NCBI GenBank assembly: GCA_934574095.1
Contig: CAKTMW010000019.1
Location: 1-32,780 of the forward strand
Source: an uncultured Oscillospiraceae bacterium
GTDB lineage: Bacteria; Bacillota; Clostridia; Oscillospirales; Oscillospiraceae
Length of the DNA stretch: 32,780 nt
Reading direction: 5' to 3'
Shown: piece after piece, positions 8,612-17,054 of the stretch
Numbering within the stretch: position 1 is the first letter of the stretch
Layout of the letters: the number at the start of each line of letters is the position of its first letter
Made by a program: the position numbers and the translations under genes
The notes under the pieces: model-generated
The model's database searches: none
Seen by the model: only the letters and a program-made list of their open reading frames with translations
What the model was told of the DNA's origin: nothing

Positions 8612-9043
8612 TTACGCGGAGAGCTTCTTCAGCTCGTCACGCAGACGGGCCGCTTCCTCGTAGTTCTCGCTGTCCACGGCGTTCTTCAGCTGGGTCTCCA
8701 GCGCGTTGCGCTCCCGCTCCTTCTGGAGACGGACAGCCTCATCCCGGCCCACCAGTCCGGCGGGCGCGTCAGGGCTTTCGGGGATGCCCGCAGCGGCACG
8801 GGCCGCTTCCTCCAGCGGGGCGGGGAACTCGGTCATGCGGTTGGACAGCATACCGAAATCCTCCAGCAGCGAGAAGGGATCGAAGAAGCTGCGGCGGAAG
8901 GGACGGAAGCTCTGCTCCAAACGGCTGGTATAGCCCAGCTCCGCCGCGCAGTCGGGACACAGATGCACCTGTGTCACTCTGCCGTTGATATTGCTCTGAT
9001 AATAGAAGGTGGCTTCGTTACGGCCACAGCGTTCGCATTTCAT
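8612..9043 (-). CDS. mcsA: McsA-like zinc-finger/UVR adaptor protein
   Basis: A 143-residue protein with an N-terminal zinc finger of two CxxC pairs (MKCERCG and LCPDCAAELGY) and a C-terminal UVR motif (ENYEEAARLRDELKKL). In Bacillus, McsA activates the arginine kinase McsB and takes part in CtsR control and ClpC delivery. Bacillus McsA is longer (about 185) and has four CxxC motifs, so this is a reduced form. The gene lies between ctsR and clpC as usual, but no mcsB follows. UVR proteins can bind ClpC directly, so a ClpC adaptor role without kinase is the simplest inference. Confidence 0.88.
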   Translation of the reverse strand: MKCERCGRNEATFYYQSNINGRVTQVHLCPDCAAELGYTSRLEQSFRPFRRSFFDPFSLLEDFGMLSNRMTEFPAPLEEAARAAAGIPESPDAPAGLVGRDEAVRLQKERERNALETQLKNAVDSENYEEAARLRDELKKLSA

Positions 9044-9067
9044 AAATCATAACCTCCTTTGGAAAAA

Positions 9068-9517
9068 TCAAACCAAATGGATCAATACCTGCTTGAAGAT
9101 ATCGCTGCGCAGCATGTCGCGGCAGCTTTTGTCCACCCGGCGCAGCGCCCGGTCGCCGGTTCCGGCCAGCAGAGACCGTCCCGCCTCGGCGGAGATGGCC
9201 TCGCTGTCCACCAGGTTCTGGATGATGGCGCGGGCGCTGGCGGCGTCCAGCTCGTCGCCGATGGAGTTGATGACGTGCATCAGCAGCGTTTTGCGGTCTG
9301 TCCGCACCCGCGTGATGCGGATGTAGCCGTTGCCGCCCCGGCGACTTTCCACAATGTAGCCGTGCTCCGGAGAGAAGCGGGTGGACATGACGTAGTTGAT
9401 CTGGCTGGGCACGCAGTTGAACCGCTGGGCCAGATCGCTGCGCTGCAGCTCCAGCACACCGTCCGTTTCATCCAATGCCGATTGGATAAAGCCGGCGATC
9501 ACGTCCGAGATACCCAT
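9068..9517 (-). CDS. ctsR: CtsR, repressor of class III stress genes
   Basis: A 149-residue CtsR. It starts MGISDVIAGFIQ and contains the winged-helix part (LAQRFNCVPSQINYVMSTRFSPEHGYIVESRRGGNGYIRI), including the glycine-rich wing RGGNGYI that senses heat in Bacillus, then the dimerisation helices (ALRRVDKSCRDMLRSDIFKQVL). It represses clp genes by binding tandem heptads related to GGTCAAA. The start at 9517 follows AAGGAGG; an in-frame extension upstream would cross the operator. It is first in the ctsR-mcsA-clpC operon and sits behind its own operators, so it is autoregulated. Confidence 0.95.
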   Translation of the reverse strand: MGISDVIAGFIQSALDETDGVLELQRSDLAQRFNCVPSQINYVMSTRFSPEHGYIVESRRGGNGYIRITRVRTDRKTLLMHVINSIGDELDAASARAIIQNLVDSEAISAEAGRSLLAGTGDRALRRVDKSCRDMLRSDIFKQVLIHLV

Positions 9518-9533
9518 ATGCAAGACCTCCTTG

Positions 9534-9619
9534 TTTGACTTTGCCTTTCTTTGACCTTTGAACATATGATACACCTGCCCGCCTACAATGTCAATAGACA
9601 AATTTGACTTTCTTTGACT
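9534..9619 (-). promoter_or_regulatory. ctsR promoter flanked by two CtsR operators
   Basis: Promoter on the minus strand: -35 TTGACA (9589-9594), 17 nt, -10 TATCAT (9566-9571). Operator 1, upstream of the -35, is AGTCAAA-GAA-AGTCAAA (9603-9619). Operator 2, just after the predicted start, is GGTCAAA-GAA-AGGCAAA (9540-9556), followed at once by a further half-site AGTCAAA (9534-9540). The 3-nt spacing between heptads is that of the known CtsR box. Confidence 0.9.
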
Positions 9620-9706
9620 TTTTCTGTAAACAATCTGTGAACGGCCTGCGCAACCTGAAGTTGCACCCCAAAACGGAAGAAAACGGAAAATGCAAGTTGA
9701 AATTGC

Positions 9707-9736
9707 TGTACAAAGGCAGGAGAGGTGGGATATAAT
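9707..9736 (+). promoter_or_regulatory. Possible promoter of the frameshifted membrane gene
   Basis: A perfect -10 TATAAT at 9731-9736 lies 41 nt before the start codon. The best -35 at 18 nt spacing is TGTACA (9707-9712), which is weak. Confidence 0.45.
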
Positions 9737-9777
9737 AAAGATATAGATAGGATGTGCTGTGGAGAAAGGAGACGCCT

Positions 9778-10262
9778 ATGAAAACCAAGACCGCCGTGGG
9801 ACTGACGATTTTGGTGATGCTGGTCTGCGCCGTGAATATGGTGATGATCTGGCAGTTGACCCACGTAAAGGAGAGCCGCACCGTAGAGCTGACGGCCACG
9901 GTGACAGGGGTCGACGGCAAAACGCCATTGTCTACGTCGCGCCGGACGGCATGCTGTATCTGCCGGACGTGATGCAGGACGAACTGACGCAGGAGGTGCT
10001 GGAGCCGCTGGTGGGACAGAAAGTCCACTTTCGCATGAAAGAGAGCGTAGCGCAGCTCGATCGTCAGGAGCAGTACGGAGATATCGTGGCGCTGGGCACG
10101 GACGAACAGGAGGTTTTTACCCTGGAGGATTATAACCGCGCCATGCAGGTGGATAACGCCCAGGGCTGGCCGGTGTGGCTGATGATCGAGGGCGGATTGC
10201 TGGTGCTGACGGTTTATTTTGTGTGGAAGCTGCGGAAAGAGAAAGCGGCGCGTGAGGGATGA
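9778..10262 (+). pseudogene. Small two-helix membrane protein, interrupted by a frameshift
   Basis: The frame from ATG 9778 (with GAAAGGAG upstream) gives an N-terminal transmembrane helix and then ...VTGVDGK before running into unrelated sequence and a stop at 9972. The correct continuation, NAIVYVAPDGMLYLPDV..., is in the -1 frame and runs to 10262, ending with a second transmembrane helix (WLMIEGGLLVLTVYFVW) and a basic tail. The switch falls at AAAA (9919-9922). One extra A would restore VDGKNAIVYV and a protein of about 161 residues with an extracytoplasmic domain between two helices. I do not recognise the family. A homopolymer sequencing error or a true single-base loss are both possible; a separate product from ATG 9948 is less likely. 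Confidence 0.75.
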
Positions 10263-10271
10263 TTCTATATA

Positions 10272-10737
10272 GAGTTTCGCGCTTCCGAGCACGACCTACT
10301 TTTGCCAATAGCGGCAAAAGTAGGCAAAAGCGCCACTTAAACCTGCGGTTTAAGAATCCGCCCGCGCTATGCTGTGCTTTTAATTTGGTGCCTTATACCA
10401 CGCGCTTACAGGATTTGGTTGATTTCGTTGCGTGTGACGAATTGACATCCGTTCTACGCCGCTGCCGCTGACGTTATCAACGGTAGGACCATGAGAGTTG
10501 TTCAGCGTAGGGATTAGCGGCAGCGGCGCTGGAGCAGAGACGATCCTTTTCACAATACAAAATAAGAAAAAGCTTGCGTGAACGTGCGGCAGGCACACAC
10601 AGCCTAGCACAGTGCATAGTGCGCAAGGAAGTGAAGAAACCATTGGTTTCTTCCGGCTCTTTTGGCTACTTTTCCAGCTGTTGGGAAAAGTAGCCCGCCG
10701 GAGGCTGCCCCGTCCCCGTAGGAACGAAATTTCCCCC
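10272..10737 (-). mobile_element. MITE-like repeat, copy B (inverted relative to A and C)
   Basis: A 466-bp non-coding element in the opposite orientation to copies A and C. On the plus strand its left part has hairpin CCTACTTTTGCC/GGCAAAAGTAGG (10295-10324) and palindrome CTTAAACC/GGTTTAAG (10336-10354). The middle holds the inverted CGCCGCTGCCGCTGA unit (near 10455) against its complement (near 10517). The right part has hairpin GAAGAAACCA/TGGTTTCTTC (10633-10653), then GGCTACTTTTCC/GGAAAAGTAGCC (10664-10695), and the end CGTCCCCGTAGGAACGAAAT. Read on the minus strand this is the same order as copies A and C, with different stem sequences that stay paired. It fills the gap between the frameshifted gene and the 596-residue gene. 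Confidence 0.78.
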
Positions 10738-10757
10738 ATCATCGAAAGGAGACCCCT

Positions 10758-12548
10758 ATGAACACCAACTGGAACGATCCCAATTTTCAGGGCTTCAAAG
10801 GCCAGAACCCCTTCCACCGGGAGGGCCATACCCCCAAGCCCCGTAAGGCCGTCGGCACCCCCTTTGGCCGCACGGTGCTGAATCTGGCGGTGACGCTGGT
10901 CTTTGCGGCGGCGTACTTCTATGTCGTCCTGCCGCCCATTAATCTGAAAGCGCCGGAATTCTACGTGTTCACGCTGCTGGTGTGCGGCGTGTACGGCCTG
11001 TGCGCCGTGATGACCTCCGGATTTCAGGGGGATGGCGTAAAGGGCTACTTCAAATTTCTGAAAAAGCAGTGCCTGATCCCGCTGGCGCTGGCGATTTTGC
11101 TGGTGGTCACGGCGCTGGTCGGCAGCGCGGTGGGTTGGCAGGTGTTCCGGGCAGGCAGCTACCGTGATCTGCTGACGGTGGAAAACGGCGACTTCGCCGC
11201 CGAGGTGGAGGAGATCTCCTTTGACCAGATCCCCATGCTGGACAAGGACTCCGCCGCCAAGCTGGGCAACCGCAAGCTGGGCGAGCTGGCGGACATGGTG
11301 TCCCAGTTCGAGGTGGCCGACAACTACACCCAGATCAACTACAAGGGCCGCCCCGTCCGGGTCACCACCCTGCAATACGGCGACATCATCAAGTGGCTGA
11401 ATAACCGTTCCGCCGGTCTGCCCGCCTATCTCATCATCGACATGGTGACCCAGAATGTGGAGGTGGTACGGCTGGAGGATGGCATCCGCTATACCCCCGC
11501 CGAGCATTTCAGCCGCAATCTGTACCGCTATCTCCGGTTCCACTATCCCACCTATCTTTTTGACGAGCCTGCCTTCGAGATCGACGAGGAGGGCCGTCCC
11601 TGGTGGGTCTGTCCCCGCATCGACCGCACCATCGGTCTGTTCGGCGGCACGGATATCACCGGCGCGGCACTGGTGAATGCCGTAACGGGCGAGACGGCGT
11701 ATTATGATGTGGCGGATATCCCCACATGGGTAGACCATGTTTATACCGCCGATCTTATTATCCAGCAGTACGACTACCACGGCACCTATATCAACGGCTT
11801 CTGGAACTCTCTGTTCGGCCAGCGGGAGGTGACCGTCACCACCGAGGGGTATAACTACATCGCCATCGGCGACGATGTATATATGTATACCGGCATTACC
11901 TCCGTGGTGTCCGACGAGTCCAACGTGGGCTTTATCCTGTCTAATCAGCGCACCAAGGAGACCCGGTTCTACGCCGTGGCCGGCGCGGAGGAGTACTCCG
12001 CCATGGAGTCCGCTCAGGGTCAGGTGCAGCAGATGAAGTACACCGCCACCTTCCCGCTGCTGCTGAACGTGGCGGAGCAGCCCACCTATTTCATGGCGCT
12101 GAAGGACGCGGCGGGTCTGGTGAAGATGTACGCCATGGTCAACGTCAGCCAGTACCAGATCGTGGCCACCGGCGCCACCGTGGCGGAGTGTGAGAGCAAC
12201 TACCGGCAGATGCTGCTGAACGCCAGTCTCATCCAGCCGGAGGACAGCGCCCTGCCGGACGATCAGCTGGCGCTGACCGACGCCCACACTGGGGTCATCA
12301 CAGATATCCGCAGCGCCGTCATGGACGGGAACACGTGGTACTATCTGTGCATCGACGGCGTGTGGTACAGCGGAAAGGCCGCGGACACACCGGAGCTGAT
12401 CCTGCTGAACGTGGGCGATGTGGTGACGGTGCGCTGCTACGCGGCGGCAGGTGGGATCGCCCAGCCCATTTACAGCATTGAATCCAGCGCGGATCAGCCG
12501 CCTGCCGCGCCGGATGGCGTGGAGGATACGGCGGAGAATGCCGCGTAA
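10758..12548 (+). CDS. Membrane protein with large extracytoplasmic domain, unknown function
   Basis: A 596-residue protein I do not recognise. Residues 1-35 are polar (rich in Asn, Phe, Gly and Pro). Three hydrophobic helices follow within about residues 38-135 (LNLAVTLVFAAAYFYVVLP, FYVFTLLVCGVYGLCAVM, LIPLALAILLVVTALVGSAVGW). The remaining roughly 460 residues are soluble, probably outside the membrane, rich in Tyr, Thr and acidic residues, with no Cys-rich or catalytic motif that I can name. The C-terminus is Ala/Pro/Glu-rich. AAAGGAG precedes the start. The upstream gap is filled by repeat B and the downstream gap by repeat C in the opposite orientation; a strong terminator follows the stop codon. 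Confidence 0.85.
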   Translation: MNTNWNDPNFQGFKGQNPFHREGHTPKPRKAVGTPFGRTVLNLAVTLVFAAAYFYVVLPPINLKAPEFYVFTLLVCGVYGLCAVMTSGFQGDGVKGYFKFLKKQCLIPLALAILLVVTALVGSAVGWQVFRAGSYRDLLTVENGDFAAEVEEISFDQIPMLDKDSAAKLGNRKLGELADMVSQFEVADNYTQINYKGRPVRVTTLQYGDIIKWLNNRSAGLPAYLIIDMVTQNVEVVRLEDGIRYTPAEHFSRNLYRYLRFHYPTYLFDEPAFEIDEEGRPWWVCPRIDRTIGLFGGTDITGAALVNAVTGETAYYDVADIPTWVDHVYTADLIIQQYDYHGTYINGFWNSLFGQREVTVTTEGYNYIAIGDDVYMYTGITSVVSDESNVGFILSNQRTKETRFYAVAGAEEYSAMESAQGQVQQMKYTATFPLLLNVAEQPTYFMALKDAAGLVKMYAMVNVSQYQIVATGATVAECESNYRQMLLNASLIQPEDSALPDDQLALTDAHTGVITDIRSAVMDGNTWYYLCIDGVWYSGKAADTPELILLNVGDVVTVRCYAAAGGIAQPIYSIESSADQPPAAPDGVEDTAENAA

Positions 12549-12553
12549 ATAAG

Positions 12554-12583
12554 AAAAACCGGGCCCGATGGGCCCGGTTTTTT
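12554..12583 (+). terminator. Rho-independent terminator
   Basis: CCGGGCCC/GGGCCCGG (12559-12566, 12570-12577) with GAT loop and a run of six T, starting 10 nt after the stop of the 596-residue gene. The preceding A-run allows function on the minus strand as well. Confidence 0.92.
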
Positions 12584-12586
12584 GTT

Positions 12587-13200
12587 GGGGTGTTTCGCGC
12601 CCCGGCGCGACCTACTTTTGTCAACAGTGACAAAAGTAGGCAAAAACACCGGAAGGAACCTCCGGTTCCTTCACCTCCCGGCGCGCTATGCGTTGTACGG
12701 AGGTAGGAGTGCATACCTCACGTTTGCGTAAGTATTTTCTTTTCGTTTCGTTAAAAGAATCGTTTCAGCTACGGCGCCGCTGCCGCTGATGCCTACGCCG
12801 AACAACACTGTTGGTTCTACCGTTGATAACATCAGCAGCAGCGGCGCAAGAAGAAAGTCGATACGTCGGGGCGTTAAGAAAACATGCCGGGGGCATGTTT
12901 TTAGCCTCCGATCTCGGCGGCTATGCCGCCGCAGCATCTATCTGGAATTACACCGCAAAACTTGAACCATTGCGACAGCTTACACAGTATAGCGTGCGCG
13001 GATTCTTAAACCGCAGGTTTAAGCAGCGTTTTTGGGGAGCGATCCGAGCGCTGCCTGTGGCAGATACAGCGAGGTGAGCGAGTGGCAGCGGTCAAAATTT
13101 CAAGCGCCCGCCCCAAGGCAGCGCAGAAATTTTGGGCACCGCAACAGGCAATTGCCGCCACGGGCAAAAGCACCTCGTCCCCGTGGGGACGAAATTCCCT
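12587..13200 (+). mobile_element. MITE-like repeat, copy C
   Basis: A 614-bp non-coding element, nearly identical to copy A over its first ~110 bp. It has hairpin CCTACTTTTGTCA/TGACAAAAGTAGG (12611-12640), hairpin GAAGGAACC/GGTTCCTTC (12652-12672), central inverted GC-rich units (CGCCGCTGCCGCTGA near 12775 and CAGCAGCAGCGGCGC near 12833), palindrome CTTAAACC/GGTTTAAG (13005-13023), and right end CGTCCCCGTGGGGACGAAAT. It also contains a hairpin with T-run (AAAACATGCC near 12879-12902) and about 110 bp of extra sequence inside the right arm (13035-13150). It starts directly after the terminator and stops at the last codons of the convergent rRNA methyltransferase gene. Confidence 0.8.
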
Positions 13201-13201
13201 T

Positions 13202-14431
13202 TTACACCACCTGAAACACAAAAAACTTCAGATAATTCGTCTCCTCCACGCCCCAGAGGATGGGGTGGTCGGCGCACTGCTGGCGGGCTTCGATCTGCCG
13301 TAGCTGTACCCCTGCGTCACGGGCGGCGCTGTGGAGCATCTTGATGAACAGCTCCTCCGTGGCGAAGTGGCTGCACGAGCAGGTGGCAAGATACCCGCCC
13401 CGGGGCAGCAGCTTCATGGCCCGGTAGTTGATCTCCTTATAGCCGGTCATGGCGTTGTGCACCGTCTTGCGGCTTTTGGTGAAGGCGGGGGGATCGAGGA
13501 TGATGAAGTCGTACTTCCGGGGCTGCTTTTCCAGCTCCGGCAGCAGGTCGAATACGTTGGCGGCCACGCAGTCCATGACGCCGTCCAGCCCGTTGCGGCG
13601 GGCGTTCTCCGCCGCGCACTGCACCGCGAACTCCGACACGTCCACGGCGGTGACATGAGCCGCGCCGCCCTTCGCCGCGTTCAGGGCGAAGCTGCCGGTG
13701 TGGGTGAAGCAGTCCAGCACCGTCTTGCCCTTTGCCAGCTTGGCTACGGCGAGACGGTTATATTTCTGGTCCAGGAAGAAGCCGGTCTTCTGGCCGTTTT
13801 CAAAGTCCACGGTGTAGACGATGCCGTTTTCCGTAATGTCCACGCAGGTCTTCTCCGGCGGCGTCTCGCCGGGCAGGGGATACCAGCCCTTGTTCTGCGC
13901 CATGCCCTCACGCTCCCGCAGGGCCACGTCGTTGCGCTCGTAAATGCCCCGGATGTCCTGCCCGTCCTCCCGCAGCACCTTTACCAGCAGGGGAAACAGA
14001 CGGTCCTTGATACGCTCCATGCCGAGACTCAGGGTCTGGGTCACCAGTACGGACTCGAACCGGTCCACCGTCAGGCCGGGAAACAGGTCGGCCTCGCCGA
14101 AGATGAGGCGGCAGCAGCGGCTGTCGGTCTCGCCCATGACGGTCTTGCGGTAGTCCCAGGCGTAGCGGACGCGGCGCTCCCAGAAGGCGTCGGAAAAGTC
14201 GTCGTTGGCGTTGCGGCTGAGAAGCCGCACGCGAATTTTGGAGTGGCTGTTGTAGAAGCCGCAGCCCAGCCAACTGCCCCGGCGGCTCACCACGTCCACC
14301 AGGGTGCCGTCCTCCGGCGTGCCGTCGACGGCGGTCACCTCGCCCTCGTAGACCCACGGGTGCCCGCCTGTCAGGGCGGCCTCCCCCTTGGAGGTGATGG
14401 TGATCTTGGGATAGGGACGCAGTGCTTTCAT
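13202..14431 (-). CDS. RlmI-like class I rRNA methyltransferase
   Basis: A 409-residue SAM-dependent methyltransferase of the RlmI (YccW/YwbD) family. It has an N-terminal PUA domain (about 1-75, with GHPWVYEGEV), a linker domain, and a Rossmann methyltransferase domain with GQKTGFFLDQ near 215, SAM motif VLDCFTHTGSF near 236, and DPPAF near 313. E. coli RlmI makes m5C1962 in 23S rRNA using a cysteine after the DPP motif; here the segment ATCSCSHF probably supplies it. Length and domain order fit. A TATAAT at 14470-14475 on the minus strand could be the -10, but no good -35 is seen. The 3' end abuts repeat C. Confidence 0.9.
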   Translation of the reverse strand: MKALRPYPKITITSKGEAALTGGHPWVYEGEVTAVDGTPEDGTLVDVVSRRGSWLGCGFYNSHSKIRVRLLSRNANDDFSDAFWERRVRYAWDYRKTVMGETDSRCCRLIFGEADLFPGLTVDRFESVLVTQTLSLGMERIKDRLFPLLVKVLREDGQDIRGIYERNDVALREREGMAQNKGWYPLPGETPPEKTCVDITENGIVYTVDFENGQKTGFFLDQKYNRLAVAKLAKGKTVLDCFTHTGSFALNAAKGGAAHVTAVDVSEFAVQCAAENARRNGLDGVMDCVAANVFDLLPELEKQPRKYDFIILDPPAFTKSRKTVHNAMTGYKEINYRAMKLLPRGGYLATCSCSHFATEELFIKMLHSAARDAGVQLRQIEARQQCADHPILWGVEETNYLKFFVFQVV

Positions 14432-14536
14432 GGCGGTTCTCTCCTGTCGTGTGATGTGAATAATAATGGATTATAGCACATTCTTTCCCCCTGCGCTACA
14501 TATATATGAGGGAGAAATGCGGAAAGGGGAATCGCC

Positions 14537-15280
14537 ATGCCCAACATTTATATTTCACCAAGTACACAGGAATATAATCCGTACATCACCGGCTCCGGCA
14601 GCGAGGAATACTGGATGAACCGGATCGCCGACGCCATGGAGCCGTATCTGCGGGCCAACACCATCCGCTTTACCCGCAACACGCCGGATATGACCGCCGC
14701 GTCCTCCATCGCCCAGGCGGCGCGGGGGAGCTACGACTTCTATCTGGCGCTGCACTCCAACGCCAGCGGCGACGGCTCCGCCGAGGGACGGCAGCGGGGC
14801 ATTATCGCCTTTTACTACCCCACCAGCGCCAACGGCAGGCGGGCGGCCAACATCTTCGTGGAGAACCTGAAGGAAATTTACCCGCTGCCCTCACTGGTGA
14901 CGGCGCGGGCCACCACGGCACTGGGCGAGGTGCGACAGCCCAAGCCGCCGTCGGTGCTGCTGGAGATCGGCTACCACGACAATACCGCCGACGCGGTGTG
15001 GATACAGGACAACGTGCAGAACATCGCGGAAAACCTGTCCCGGTCGCTGGCAGAGTACTTCGCCCTGCCCTTTATCTATCCCATGATGCCCCGAACGGGC
15101 ACGGTGGTCACGGAGCGGGACGCCCTGAACGTGCGGGCCTATCCGGCCATGAGCGGGCAGGTGGTGGGCAGCGTCCCCCGCGAGGCCCAGCTGACGGTAT
15201 ACGGACAGTACGACGGCTGGTACAGCATGAGCTACGGAAATCTGGCGGGCTATGTCCGGACGGAGTACGTGCGGGTATAG
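14537..15280 (+). CDS. N-acetylmuramoyl-L-alanine amidase-like protein with SH3 domain
   Basis: A 247-residue protein with an Amidase_3-type domain (1 to about 180) and a bacterial SH3 domain (about 185-247, ALNVRAYPAMSGQVVGSVP...GWYSMSYGNLAGYVRTEYV). Family motifs seen are LALHSNAS, with the zinc-binding His, and LLEIGYHDN, with the catalytic Glu. The usual first zinc motif PGHGG is replaced by SPSTQEYNP, so the first His is missing; Glu23/Glu24 in SEEYW may supply the second ligand. I recall other clostridial proteins with the same SPSTQE start, so this is probably a family trait rather than decay. There is no signal peptide or membrane helix, so it may act after lysis, by an unusual export route, or in sporulation. 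Confidence 0.85.
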   Translation: MPNIYISPSTQEYNPYITGSGSEEYWMNRIADAMEPYLRANTIRFTRNTPDMTAASSIAQAARGSYDFYLALHSNASGDGSAEGRQRGIIAFYYPTSANGRRAANIFVENLKEIYPLPSLVTARATTALGEVRQPKPPSVLLEIGYHDNTADAVWIQDNVQNIAENLSRSLAEYFALPFIYPMMPRTGTVVTERDALNVRAYPAMSGQVVGSVPREAQLTVYGQYDGWYSMSYGNLAGYVRTEYVRV

Positions 15281-15342
15281 GCAGATTCGACAAAATGTTT
15301 TTCCTGTGCGGACAAATTTTTCACAACAGTATGTTTTTCTTC

Positions 15343-15371
15343 TTGACAGTTTACCGTAATGAGGGTAGAAT
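15343..15371 (+). promoter_or_regulatory. Promoter of rny, with hairpin in the leader
   Basis: -35 TTGACA (15343-15348), 17-nt spacer, -10 TAGAAT (15366-15371). The leader of about 113 nt begins with a hairpin of arms CGGGCGATA/TATCGTCCG (15388-15411, one G-U pair). Confidence 0.75.
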
Positions 15372-15490
15372 TATGAAGGATTATCATCGGGCGATATAGG
15401 GGTATCGTCCGGTTATTGTCTGATTATTTTCCGTGGGCAGGCCCCTGGACGGGGCAATGCCCGGATACACCATTTTTACAGGAGGAAACC

Positions 15491-17044
15491 ATGATCAAAA
15501 TCGTATACGCGGTGCTCATCGCCGTGGCGGCGTTTGGTCTTGGCATCCTCGCTTGTATTCTGATCTACCGGCAGAAGCAGAAGCGCGATCAGGGCAAAAT
15601 CCAGGACGCCGAGCAGGAAGCGCTGCGCATCGTCAACGAAGCCATCAAGAATGGCGAGAGTAAGAAACGCGAAGCGTTGGTGGAAGCGAAGGAGGAGATC
15701 CTCCGCTCCAGAAACGAATACGAGAAGGAAGTCAAGGAACGCCGCGCCGACCTGCAGAAGCAGGAGCGCCGTTTGCAGCAGAAGGAAGAAAATCTCGATC
15801 ACAAGACCGAGCAGATCGAGAAGAAGGAAGAGGCGCTGGCTGCCAAGCATGCCGCCGCTGACCGCGAGCAGGAGGAGATCAAGCTCATCAAGCGCAGCCA
15901 GACGGAAATGCTGGAGCGCATCTCCGGCTTTACCGCCGAGGAAGCCAAGCAGTACCTGATCGCGCAGGTGGAGTCTGAGGTCACCCACGAGACTGCCCTG
16001 AAGATCAAGGAGATCGAAGCCCGCGCCAAGGAAGAAGCCGACACCCGCGCCCGCGAGATTGTGGCCACCGCTATCCAGCGCTGCGCCGCCGACCACGTGG
16101 CCGAGATCACCGTCAGTGTGGTACCCCTGCCCAATGACGAGATGAAGGGCCGCATCATCGGCCGCGAGGGCCGCAACATCCGCGCCATCGAGACGCTGAC
16201 CGGCGCGGACCTGATCATCGACGATACGCCTGAGGCCATCACGGTGTCCTGCTTCGAGCCGGTGCGCCGCGAGGTGGCCCGCCTTGCGCTGGAAAAGCTC
16301 ATCGCCGACGGCCGCATCCATCCCACCCACATCGAGGAGATGGTGGAGAAGGCCCGCCGGGAGGTGGACGCCGTCATCCGCTCCGAGGGCGAGCGCGCCG
16401 TGCTGGAGACCGGCGTCCGCGGCCTGCACCCCGAATTGCAGAAGCTGCTGGGCCGCCTCCATTACCGCACCAGCTACGGCCAGAACGTTTTGCAGCACTC
16501 TATCGAGGTGTCCCATATCGCCGGCATGATGGCCGCCGAGCTGGGCGCTGACGTTCACGCCGCCAAGCGTGCGGGTCTGCTGCACGATATCGGCAAGGCC
16601 CTGGATCACGAGTTTGAGGGCACCCATGTGTCTCTGGGTGTGGAGTACGCCCGGAAGTACAAGGAGAAGGAAGAGATCGTTCACGCCATCCAGGCCCATC
16701 ACGGCGACGTGGAGTGCAAGACGCTGGTGGCCTGCCTGGTGCAGGCGGCCGACGCTATCTCTGCCGCCCGTCCCGGCGCACGCCGCGAAAACCTTGAGAA
16801 TTACATCAAGCGTTTGCAGAAGCTGGAGGAGATCACCAGCTCCTATCCCGGCGTAGAGAAGAGCTACGCCATCCAGGCCGGCCGCGAGGTCCGCGTGATG
16901 GTGAAGCCGGAGCAGGTCAACGAGGACCAGATGGTCATTCTGGCCCGCGAGCTTGCCAAGCGCATCGAAAACGAGCTGGAGTACCCCGGCCAGATCAAGG
17001 TCCACGTGCTGCGGGAGACCAAGGTCGTGGAATACGCAAAATAA
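15491..17044 (+). CDS. rny: Ribonuclease Y
   Basis: A 517-residue membrane-anchored endoribonuclease that starts mRNA decay in Firmicutes. It has an N-terminal transmembrane helix (about 3-26), a long charged coiled coil (about 30-200, [24 protein letters not shown]...), a KH RNA-binding domain with [15 protein letters not shown] near 219, and an HD domain with metal-binding HDIGKA near 365. It ends [14 protein letters not shown], typical of the family; length is that of B. subtilis RNase Y (520). The start at 15491 follows GGAGG; an in-frame extension upstream spoils the N-terminal anchor. In B. subtilis the next gene is ymdB; here one lipoprotein gene and a terminator come between. Confidence 0.97.
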   Translation: MIKIVYAVLIAVAAFGLGILACILIYRQKQKRDQGKIQDAEQEALRIVNEAIKNGESKKREALVEAKEEILRSRNEYEKEVKERRADLQKQERRLQQKEENLDHKTEQIEKKEEALAAKHAAADREQEEIKLIKRSQTEMLERISGFTAEEAKQYLIAQVESEVTHETALKIKEIEARAKEEADTRAREIVATAIQRCAADHVAEITVSVVPLPNDEMKGRIIGREGRNIRAIETLTGADLIIDDTPEAITVSCFEPVRREVARLALEKLIADGRIHPTHIEEMVEKARREVDAVIRSEGERAVLETGVRGLHPELQKLLGRLHYRTSYGQNVLQHSIEVSHIAGMMAAELGADVHAAKRAGLLHDIGKALDHEFEGTHVSLGVEYARKYKEKEEIVHAIQAHHGDVECKTLVACLVQAADAISAARPGARRENLENYIKRLQKLEEITSSYPGVEKSYAIQAGREVRVMVKPEQVNEDQMVILARELAKRIENELEYPGQIKVHVLRETKVVEYAK

Positions 17045-17054
17045 ATCAAATACG

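Noticed and set aside
5997..8663. Long plus-strand open frame (888 codons) opposite clpC
   Set aside because: It mirrors the clpC coding strand; its translation is Gly/Leu/His/Val-rich with no domain, and clpC is unmistakable.
9919..9922. Programmed -1 frameshifting at the AAAA tract
   Set aside because: The site reads GGC AAA ACG and does not form an X XXY YYZ slippery heptamer; a single-base loss explains it better.
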